A DNA stretch of 5,579 nt from DATMBF01 sp035559595. GTDB taxonomy: Bacteria; Bacteroidota; Ignavibacteria; UBA10030. The stretch lies in NCBI GenBank assembly GCA_035559595.1, contig DATMBF010000001.1, positions 1 to 5,579 on the forward strand. Direction: 5' to 3'. The position numbers and the translations under genes were made by a program. Position 1 is the stretch's first letter, and each line of letters begins with the position of its first letter. The notes below the pieces were generated by a model. That model was not told the origin of the DNA, ran no database searches, and was given only the letters and a program-made list of their open reading frames with translations. Below, in pieces: positions 1-5,410 of this stretch.

Positions 1-95
1 ATGTGACGTTTGCTGTGTTGCTGTTCAGTATTTTGCTGAATTCGATTCTCGTTCCGCTTGTGGAGAGAACTGCAGTCGGTGCCTTCTACCGCTGG
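1..95. repeat. Left copy of 95-bp exact terminal direct repeat
   Basis: Bases 1-95 match bases 5485-5579 exactly by direct reading, in the same orientation, and both copies run flush to the window ends. This is the typical signature of a circular contig that an assembler opened with a k-mer-sized overlap. It would also be produced by a tandem array of a 5484-bp unit. The repeat lies inside the 3' part of an antiporter gene, not in an IS end or att-like sequence, so nothing in it argues for a specific recombination site. Confidence 0.97.
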
Positions 96-164
96 CTTTT
101 CGGTGGAACCAATGTCTCAGGAAAAATTCCACGCGGAAAAACTCTCATAAGGGAAAAGATGTGA
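3..164 (+). pseudogene. 3' end of a CPA/NhaP-type cation:proton antiporter (partial)
   Basis: This open frame enters from the left edge and ends at TGA (162-164). If the window is circular, it continues from 5403-5579, giving 81 codons from 5403 plus the stop. The visible protein has one hydrophobic helix (TFAVLLFSILLNSILVPLVE), then a short basic tail ending LIREKM. Together with the upstream KGLAAVLASIPLQLGIPGG segment on the other copy, this matches the last membrane segments of Na+/H+ or K+/H+ antiporters of the CPA1/NhaP type (family knowledge, recognised by eye). Such proteins have about 400 or more residues and 10-13 helices in the inner membrane, so most of the protein is absent. No transport activity is expected from this piece alone. 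Its 3' end converges on the CLC gene. Confidence 0.65.
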
Positions 165-268
165 TTGTTACCGTTCAACAATGTGCAACAGTCTGGAAAG
201 GCGTCCGCGACGAGCTTGCCATGCACATGACGGAATTGCGGGATAGATTGAAAAGGGGGCTCCCGTAA
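161..268 (+). CDS. Doubtful 35-codon ORF after the antiporter
   Basis: A GTG at 161 overlaps the antiporter end in the arrangement ATGTGA, and the frame runs to TAA at 266-268. The product would have 35 residues (MIVTVQQCATVWKGVRDE at the start), with an amphipathic, charged C-terminal half (TELRDRLKRGLP). A purine-rich GGGAAAAG (151-158) could act as a weak ribosome binding site. The stop-start overlap is the kind seen in translational coupling. The size is well within chance, no family is recognised, and there is no membrane segment. It may simply be the spacer between two convergent genes. Confidence 0.2.
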   Translation: MIVTVQQCATVWKGVRDELAMHMTELRDRLKRGLP

Positions 269-287
269 GATTGCTTGTATAATGCAG

Positions 288-2072
288 TTATTTTTCCGAC
301 CGCAAGAGAATCTCCTTCCTGTATCTCCTGAGGGCATCTTCGTGTCGAACGATTCCAATGAGACGTTTCGAGCGGTGATCGCTTACAACCGGCAGCGCGT
401 CGATGTCAATCAACTCAAATGTCTTTAACACTCTATCCAGCGTGTCTTGCTCAGTGAGTGAAGGAACGTTCTTTACCATGATGTCTTCCGCTGTGACGTG
501 ATTGTGGGCTGAGGGATCGCGATAGACGGGCCACAGGTCTTGAAACCGTATGAGCCCCAAGAATACATCCTTCTCCGAAACAACAGGAAAAACAGTCTGA
601 TCTTTTTCCTCCACCGCTTTCATCAATTCTTCCAGCGGTGTTGTTTTCTCGAATTTGACGAATTTCTTTCTCACCAGCGTGGCAACATTCACCCGGTGCA
701 CAATCGACAGGTTGATCCCGTATCCGATCTCAATTCCCTCCTTCTCCAGTGGATAAGTGTAGATTGATTGTTTCATGAAGATTCGTGAAACCACCGCGGA
801 ACTTACGGCTGCGAACATGATCGGGAGAATAACCTGATAGGTATCAGAAATCTCGAAGACCATGATGATAGCAGTGAGTGGTGCGTGCATGGTGCCGGCA
901 ACCATTGCTCCCATGCCGACGAGCGCATAAGCGCCGGATGAAGCAGTCTCTTCCGGAAAGAGCCAATGGAGAATAAATCCGACCACTCCTCCAAATGCTC
1001 CGCCGGCTTTCAGGGCAGGTGCGAAAACACCACCCGAGCCACCGGAGCCGAGCGTGAGTCCCACCGAAACAGGCTTAAGAAGAAAGACCGCAATCAACAC
1101 CAGCACATTTGCCTGACCGAGAATGGCCTGATTATTAATGTCGTATGAAAAGCCGGCAATAAAGGGGAGCCAGATCAAGATCAGGCCAACCCCAAGTCCG
1201 CCGAACGCAGGCAAAAAGACTCGTGGGATTCGTTTGGCGGTTTTGAACCAATCTTCTATCCAGAACATTGTCCGCGTAAACCAGACGGCGACGACTCCTG
1301 TCATCATCCCGAGCGCAAGGTAGAACGCAAGTTCATAGTTACTGACCAGCGCATAGTTGGTCGCGACAAATGTCGGATGATCTCCCAGGATGCTTCGGGA
1401 GACGGCGGTAGCGAGCACTGCAGAGACGACGATCGGACTGAAAGTGCGGACGCTGAACTCACCGATGATGATCTCGAGTGCAAACATCACACCGCCAAGC
1501 GGGGCATTGAAGATGGCAGCAATTCCCCCGGCCGCGCCGCATGCAACAAGAGTTCTGAGCTGCTCGCTCGACAGCTTGAAAAATTGCCCAACCGCGGATC
1601 CAACAGAGGCGCCGATCTGAACAATCGGGCCTTCTCGTCCGGCTCCTCCACCCGAGCCGATGCTGAGAGCCGACGTGATCGTCTTGGTGAAGACGAGCGA
1701 CGATTTCATATAGCCGCCCCGAGCAATCACAGCTTTGATTACTTCAGGAACTCCATGTCCTTTGGTTTCCGGAGACGCGTAGAGTGTCACAATACCCACA
1801 AGAAGTCCGCCGAGAGCTGGATAGAACATCACGACGAGCCAGGACCATTCCCAGCCACTATATAAACCGTGAAGAGAAACAAAAAGAAGTTGCTGGACTA
1901 TCCTGATGGCTTCATGGAACAACACCGCTCCGTATCCCGAGGCGATTCCCACAAGAGAGGCGATGAACAGGAACAGTATATCCTGTGATAGATTGAGCTT
2001 GAGTAGCCCCTCGACAATAAGCAGGCGAACTTTATTGAAGAACTCAACAATGCGTTTATAGTAGTGGAGCAT
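288..2072 (-). CDS. CLC-family chloride channel/transporter with two CBS domains
   Basis: This is an inner-membrane anion channel or transporter of 594 residues, full length for CLC proteins with a CBS tail. Numbering from the ATG at 2072, the selectivity-filter motifs occur in the right order: GHGVP at 105-109 (GSGIP in E. coli ClcA), GREGP at 145-149 with the gating glutamate E147, GGVFAP ending near 352, and a conserved pore tyrosine in SDTYQVILP (Y412). CBS domains follow at about 464-514 and 526-586, and often bind adenine nucleotides to control gating. The internal proton glutamate of ClcA (E203) aligns with I201 in FALEIIIGEF, which points to channel-like or proton-uncoupled behaviour (inference). 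The frame is open upstream to a TTG at 2198, which overlaps the lipoprotein stop as TTGA. I prefer 2072 because a good promoter lies inside that extension and the family begins near here. The Shine-Dalgarno sequence before 2072 is poor, so the start is less certain than the gene. Confidence 0.95.
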   Translation of the reverse strand: MLHYYKRIVEFFNKVRLLIVEGLLKLNLSQDILFLFIASLVGIASGYGAVLFHEAIRIVQQLLFVSLHGLYSGWEWSWLVVMFYPALGGLLVGIVTLYASPETKGHGVPEVIKAVIARGGYMKSSLVFTKTITSALSIGSGGGAGREGPIVQIGASVGSAVGQFFKLSSEQLRTLVACGAAGGIAAIFNAPLGGVMFALEIIIGEFSVRTFSPIVVSAVLATAVSRSILGDHPTFVATNYALVSNYELAFYLALGMMTGVVAVWFTRTMFWIEDWFKTAKRIPRVFLPAFGGLGVGLILIWLPFIAGFSYDINNQAILGQANVLVLIAVFLLKPVSVGLTLGSGGSGGVFAPALKAGGAFGGVVGFILHWLFPEETASSGAYALVGMGAMVAGTMHAPLTAIIMVFEISDTYQVILPIMFAAVSSAVVSRIFMKQSIYTYPLEKEGIEIGYGINLSIVHRVNVATLVRKKFVKFEKTTPLEELMKAVEEKDQTVFPVVSEKDVFLGLIRFQDLWPVYRDPSAHNHVTAEDIMVKNVPSLTEQDTLDRVLKTFELIDIDALPVVSDHRSKRLIGIVRHEDALRRYRKEILLRSEK

Positions 2073-2110
2073 CAAGATTCTGACGGGAGCGGAAGAAATT
2101 GTCGGATTGG

Positions 2111-2139
2111 AATATACAGACCGCCCTCGACGGATGCAA
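2111..2139 (-). promoter_or_regulatory. Candidate promoter for the CLC gene
   Basis: On the - strand, TTGCAT (2139-2134) and TATATT (2116-2111) are separated by exactly 17 bases. They match the sigma-70 -35 and -10 hexamers at 4/6 and 5/6. Transcription would begin near 2104, about 30 bases before the ATG at 2072. That supports the short CLC start and independent expression from the lipoprotein gene upstream. This is a sequence match only. Confidence 0.45.
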
Positions 2140-2194
2140 TGCGGCTCAAAGATTTGAGAGGCTACGAGAAAAGAGGCGAGGAGGCTGTATCCGA

Positions 2195-2599
2195 TCAAAA
2201 CATCGGATGGCGGATGTTGGTGGGACCGATTGACAAAGACATGTCGGACACCATCTTGACAAACGCAATCGTGAGGGGCACTCCAACAGCGATCCCGACC
2301 AGCAACGCAGTTTTCTCAGCATCAAAACGCCGGATCTGAATGGAAGCAACGGTATCGAGGACGATGGATCCAGAGAATTGATGCTTTGACTTGACATAGA
2401 ATCCTTTGCCGGAGATCCTGTTATGGTTTGTTGATGCGAGACTGTCGATCCGGATTGCTGTCCCATTTTGTGTTTCGACATACAGTGTTTGGTCATGCAC
2501 ATCATCCAATGCCGTAATTGTCGATCGGGAATAACATCCTGTAAGGCAGAAATATCCTGCAAGGATAAGGCAGGTAAACGGGTTGTATGTCGGCCTCAT
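2195..2599 (-). CDS. Small lipoprotein with C-terminal membrane segment, unknown function
   Basis: The predicted protein has 134 residues. The start at 2599 is chosen because AAAGGAGA lies 4 bases upstream. It gives a classic lipoprotein signal: a short polar N-terminus, the hydrophobic stretch CLILAGYFCL, and the lipobox LTGC with the lipidated cysteine at residue 22. The mature part, roughly residues 30-92, is polar and rich in beta-type residues, with a repeating hydrophobic pattern (QTLYVETQNGTAIRIDSL, then SGSIVLDTVASIQIRRF). A second hydrophobic segment (about 97-116, TALLVGIAVGVPLTIAFVKMV) precedes a short tail. A lipid anchor plus a C-terminal helix is unusual for so small a protein. 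I do not recognise the family. It lies just upstream of the CLC gene on the same strand, with 122 bases from its stop to the CLC ATG, so it may share some transcripts, but no functional link is shown. Confidence 0.75.
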   Translation of the reverse strand: MRPTYNPFTCLILAGYFCLTGCYSRSTITALDDVHDQTLYVETQNGTAIRIDSLASTNHNRISGKGFYVKSKHQFSGSIVLDTVASIQIRRFDAEKTALLVGIAVGVPLTIAFVKMVSDMSLSIGPTNIRHPMF

Positions 2600-2603
2600 G
2601 AAA

Positions 2604-2611
2604 TCTCCTTT
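2604..2611 (-). promoter_or_regulatory. Strong ribosome binding site of the lipoprotein gene
   Basis: AAAGGAGA on the - strand lies 4 bases before the ATG at 2599. It decides the start against the frame's more upstream ATG codons (from 2656), which would place 19 polar residues before the signal peptide. Confidence 0.8.
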
Positions 2612-2649
2612 CATTCTGTTACCTAAAATACTCGCTTGCCGGGAAGATG

Positions 2650-2682
2650 TTGTCACCGCAATGTCAAAAATGCGTCAACAAG
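2650..2682. promoter_or_regulatory. Three phased TGTCA-type half-sites (OmpR/PhoB-like box)
   Basis: On the + strand, TGTCA at 2651, TGTCA at 2662 and CGTCA at 2673 are spaced exactly 11 bp apart, one helical turn. The middle 11-mer ATGTCAAAAAT is close to the E. coli PhoB half-site CTGTCATAAAT, and PhoB-family regulators bind such 11-bp direct repeats. The array lies 51-83 bases upstream of the lipoprotein ATG and upstream of the candidate promoter of the SLC13 gene, so it could serve either direction. The regulator is not in the window. Its identity, and phosphate control in particular, is inference. Confidence 0.35.
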
Positions 2683-2702
2683 AACGGCAAGGTCGGTTTT
2701 CA

Positions 2703-2731
2703 TTGCTTGTCTCTTCGTTGAGATGTATATT
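2703..2731 (+). promoter_or_regulatory. Candidate promoter for the SLC13 permease gene
   Basis: TTGCTT (2703-2708) and TATATT (2726-2731) are separated by 17 bases. The -10 match is good (5/6) and the -35 is weak (3/6). The -10 is identical to the one proposed for the CLC gene. Transcription would start near 2738 and leave a leader of about 95 bases before the ATG at 2834, in which I see no obvious riboswitch or attenuator. No other convincing sigma-70 site was found in the 2600-2833 intergenic region. Confidence 0.3.
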
Positions 2732-2833
2732 CGAGGCGTTCTGCATGAGTATGTGTAGACTTGCAGCCTATATCGGCTTAATTGTCGTTTAAGTAAAAAC
2801 CTCTCCGTAGTACAGGTGGAGAATCATCACACA

Positions 2834-4612
2834 ATGACGCTCGAGATGATCTTCGTGCTGGCGCTGATTGTGGTGGCGGTGGCGCTGTTTGCCTCCGAGC
2901 GCTTTCCCGTGGATCTTGTTGCGTTGATGATCATGGGGATTTTGCTCATGAGCGGTATCGTGACTCCGGGTGAGGGGATTTCTGGCTTCAGCAACACGGC
3001 AACGGTGACCGTCGGGGCGATGTTTATCCTCAGCACAGCGCTCATGAAGACCGGCGTGGTGAACGCCATGGGTGCGGTGGTGACTCGCCTCTATCGGTTG
3101 AATTTCTGGATTGCGATTGTCCTCACGATGATGGCTGTCGGATTGCTCTCTGCGTTTGTCAACAACACACCGGTCGTTGCGATCTTTCTTCCAATTATGC
3201 TCGGTGTTGCGCGAAGTATCAAGAAAAGCCCGTCCAAACTCCTGATGCCGCTTTCGTTTGCCGGCATGCTGGGGGGCACGTGCACACTTATTGGAACATC
3301 GACAAACATTCTTGTCAGCTCGATTGCAGAGAGATCGGGTCAGCCCGGCTTCCAGATGTTCGAGTTTGCTCCTCTTGGTTTTATCATTTTCGCGGTTGGA
3401 ACGGCCTACATGGTGCTTCTTGGCGTTCGGCTCATTCCGGATCGGCGTGGAGAACGGGAGCTCAGCGAAGATTTTGGATTGGGAGAGTACATCACAGAGA
3501 TTATCTTAGAGCCCAATGCGGCATCGGTGGGGAAAAAACTTTCCACCTCTCCTTTGGTAAAAGAGGTTGGGGTTCAGGTGCTGGACGTTATCCGCGACAA
3601 AAAGCGGCTTAGTCTTCCGCCTTCCCGTACAGAGCTTCAAAAAGGAGATATCCTTCGCATTGTCGGCGATGTGGAGAAGATTAAACAACTCCAGGAACGA
3701 GAGGGAATCCGATTACGGCAGGAGACAAAACTCCACGATAAGGATCTCGAATCTGAAGACGTCATACTTGCCGAGGCCGTCGTTGCTCCTTTCTCGCGCC
3801 TCGTTGGAAGGACAATCCAGCAAAACCGTTTCCGCGATGTCTTCGGAGCTACCGTGCTGGCCATCCGGCACCGGGGCACGTTGATGAAAAAAAATCTGGA
3901 GCAGATCAAGCTTCGAGCAGGCGATGCCTTGCTGCTGGAAGTGAGGAAAGATACGATCGACCGCCTGATGGACGACGAGTCGTTTGTCTTTGTTTCCGAG
4001 GTTGGTCTGCCGATGTTTAGGAAGAACAAGGCTCTCGTTGCGATCGGGATTGTTCTCTCCGTCATTATTCTCGCGGCATTGAATGTGGTCTCCATTCTGG
4101 TCGGCGCGATCATGGGGTGCGTTTTGCTTGTGATGAGCGGTTGTATCACGCTCGAAGAGGCTTATCAGGCGATCGATTGGCGTGTCATTTTCCTCCTCGC
4201 CGGCGCACTGACACTTGGGGTCGCGCTTGAGAAAACAGGCGCAGCGCGTCTCGTCGCAGAGTTGCTGATATCGTCGGTTGGTGTGTGGGGACCGATAGCG
4301 CTTGTCAGCGCGTTTTACTTGCTTACATCGCTGCTGACAGAAGCTATGTCAAACAATGCAACAGCGGTTTTGCTTGCCCCAATAGCTATTAGCGCGGCCG
4401 AACTTACAGGCGTCAGTCCACGTCCGCTCCTGATGGCCGTTGCGTTTGCGGCATCGGCAAGTTTTATGACACCGGTGGGTTATCAGACAAACACAATGAT
4501 CTACGGCGTGGGACATTATCGCTTTGCAGATTTCTTGAAAGTCGGTACACCATTGAATATTTTGTGTTGGATCCTGGCAACACTTTTCATACCCTATTTC
4601 TGGCCCTTCTAG
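2834..4612 (+). CDS. SLC13/DASS-type permease with two central TrkA-C domains
   Basis: This is a polytopic inner-membrane transporter of 592 residues, full length for the bacterial SLC13 group with inserted RCK_C (TrkA-C) domains. The first membrane half (to about residue 205) carries VNNTP at 109-113 and GTSTN at 154-158. Two cytosolic RCK_C domains follow (about 213-294 and 305-390), with typical beta-rich RKGDILRIVG-like strands. The second membrane half (about 400-592) carries MSNNAT at 505-510 and MTPVGYQTNT at 545-554, the pseudo-symmetric partners of the first motifs, which form the substrate and Na+ sites in this fold. Known substrates in the family include dicarboxylates, sulfate and phosphate; nothing here fixes which one applies. 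ATG 2834 is preferred, with AGGTGGAG about 12 bases upstream; a GTG at 2816 would add six residues. The gene ends 26 bases before the next ATG, which implies an operon. Confidence 0.9.
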   Translation: MTLEMIFVLALIVVAVALFASERFPVDLVALMIMGILLMSGIVTPGEGISGFSNTATVTVGAMFILSTALMKTGVVNAMGAVVTRLYRLNFWIAIVLTMMAVGLLSAFVNNTPVVAIFLPIMLGVARSIKKSPSKLLMPLSFAGMLGGTCTLIGTSTNILVSSIAERSGQPGFQMFEFAPLGFIIFAVGTAYMVLLGVRLIPDRRGERELSEDFGLGEYITEIILEPNAASVGKKLSTSPLVKEVGVQVLDVIRDKKRLSLPPSRTELQKGDILRIVGDVEKIKQLQEREGIRLRQETKLHDKDLESEDVILAEAVVAPFSRLVGRTIQQNRFRDVFGATVLAIRHRGTLMKKNLEQIKLRAGDALLLEVRKDTIDRLMDDESFVFVSEVGLPMFRKNKALVAIGIVLSVIILAALNVVSILVGAIMGCVLLVMSGCITLEEAYQAIDWRVIFLLAGALTLGVALEKTGAARLVAELLISSVGVWGPIALVSAFYLLTSLLTEAMSNNATAVLLAPIAISAAELTGVSPRPLLMAVAFAASASFMTPVGYQTNTMIYGVGHYRFADFLKVGTPLNILCWILATLFIPYFWPF

Positions 4613-4634
4613 GCCAATATATCGAAAGGAGACG

Positions 4635-5399
4635 GTGGATGGAGACGAGAGATGCCTACATCGACAAAATCTAAGCGGAATGCTGAGGCGATGGATTGCG
4701 AACCGTTTGCTGGTGAAGACAAGTATTCATATCGGGCGTCGCCAGGCAATCGCGACGATCGTTCATTATCTCGTCGTCGTGGTCGGCCTGTTGATCGTTT
4801 TGCAGACTGCCGGCATCGATCTGACGACGTTTAATGTATTTGCAGGAGCAATTGGCATCGGAGTCGGGTTTGGGCTGCAGAACATTGCCAATAACTTCAT
4901 CAGTGGGTTGATTATCCTCTTCGAACAGCCGATCAAGATTGGCGACAGAATCGAAGTTGGGGAAGTGGAAGGTGATGTCACAAGCATCGGGGCCCGCAGT
5001 ACCACCGTCGTGACGAATGACAACATTTCCATTATCATCCCCAACTCTAAACTGATTTCAGAGAATGTGATCAATTGGAGTCACAATGACAACAAGGTGA
5101 GGTTCAAGATTCCGGTCAGCGTGGCGTACGGCACAGACGTTCGGCTGGTGGAAATGGTGTTGCTTGAGGTCGCCCACGAAAACAAGGATGTTCTTGAAGC
5201 TCCGGCTCCTGCAGTTCGGTTTATTGAGTTCGGCGACAATGGACTTGCCTTTGAGTTGCGTGCGTGGACGGACACGCTTACTCATCGTAAAGGGTTATTG
5301 ATCAGCAATCTCAACTTCGCGATCCATGAAAAATTCAAAGAACACAAGATTGAGATCCCTTTTCCACAGAGGGATATTCATATCAGGACGGCTGAGTAA
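4635..5399 (+). CDS. MscS-type mechanosensitive channel, apparently lacking TM1
   Basis: This is a small-conductance mechanosensitive channel of the inner membrane, which releases solutes on osmotic downshock. With the GTG start at 4635 it has 254 residues; the ATG at 4680 would give 239. It has TM2 at about 38-58 and the glycine/alanine-rich pore helix TM3 at about 64-100 (FAGAIGIGVGFGLQNIANNF). The beta domain follows (about 100-165, IKIGDRIEVGEVEGDV, then IIIPNSKLISENVINWS), then the C-terminal alpha/beta domain ending FPQRDIHI, comparable to FPYPQMDV in E. coli MscS. The first helix that precedes TM2 in MscS is missing: the family-like part begins only at LRRWIANRLL. The residues before it (MDGDERCLHRQN) are frame-shifted readings of the short ORF at 4639 and look unnatural. 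The gene is therefore probably 5'-truncated, and function is doubtful. The stop TAA is followed in the same frame by the antiporter fragment. Confidence 0.85.
   Translation: MDGDERCLHRQNLSGMLRRWIANRLLVKTSIHIGRRQAIATIVHYLVVVVGLLIVLQTAGIDLTTFNVFAGAIGIGVGFGLQNIANNFISGLIILFEQPIKIGDRIEVGEVEGDVTSIGARSTTVVTNDNISIIIPNSKLISENVINWSHNDNKVRFKIPVSVAYGTDVRLVEMVLLEVAHENKDVLEAPAPAVRFIEFGDNGLAFELRAWTDTLTHRKGLLISNLNFAIHEKFKEHKIEIPFPQRDIHIRTAE
4639..4674 (+). pseudogene. 11-codon ORF, possible stub of a coiled-coil stress protein gene
   Basis: AAAGGAGA (4625-4632) lies 6 bases before ATG 4639, the best-spaced start in this stretch. The frame reads METRDAYIDKI and then stops at TAA (4672-4674). I recall that a family of small coiled-coil proteins (some named sll1863-type stress response proteins) begins with a similar M-x-x-R-D-x-Y-[VI]-x-K pattern and runs on for 70 or more residues. 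That link is from memory and a motif only. If correct, the body of that gene has been lost and mscS sequence follows directly. Otherwise this is a short upstream ORF that could couple translation to mscS, since an in-frame mscS ATG lies 5 bases after its stop. Confidence 0.35.
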
Positions 5400-5410
5400 T
5401 CCAGTTACTC
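5394..5410. repeat. Short inverted repeat over the mscS stop codon
   Basis: GAGTAA (5394-5399) and TTACTC (5405-5410) are perfect inverted copies with a 5-base loop, TCCAG. The left arm contains the mscS stop. No T-run follows, so a Rho-independent terminator is unlikely. It sits exactly where mscS sequence gives way to antiporter sequence, so it may be relevant to how that junction formed. Confidence 0.5.

Noticed and set aside
165..287. Rho-independent terminator between antiporter and CLC
   Set aside because: No GC-rich stem followed by a T-run was found on either strand. The GGGGGCTCCC stretch (255-264) leaves no room for a loop.
86..358. Open frame of 90 codons on the - strand
   Set aside because: It overlaps the end of the CLC gene in another frame and the antiporter end on the opposite strand, and shows no domain.
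1377..1865. Open frame of 162 codons on the + strand
   Set aside because: It lies fully antisense inside the CLC gene, whose motifs are unmistakable. Its composition is polar and low in complexity (many Arg, Ser, Asp, Glu), as expected of a mirrored membrane-protein frame.
2146..2562. Open frame of 138 codons on the - strand
   Set aside because: It overlaps the lipoprotein in another frame. The lipoprotein has the strong ribosome binding site and a clear signal peptide, and this frame has neither.
3637..4149. Open frame of 170 codons on the - strand
   Set aside because: It is antisense to the SLC13 permease RCK_C region and rich in Ser, Thr and Arg, with no recognisable motif.
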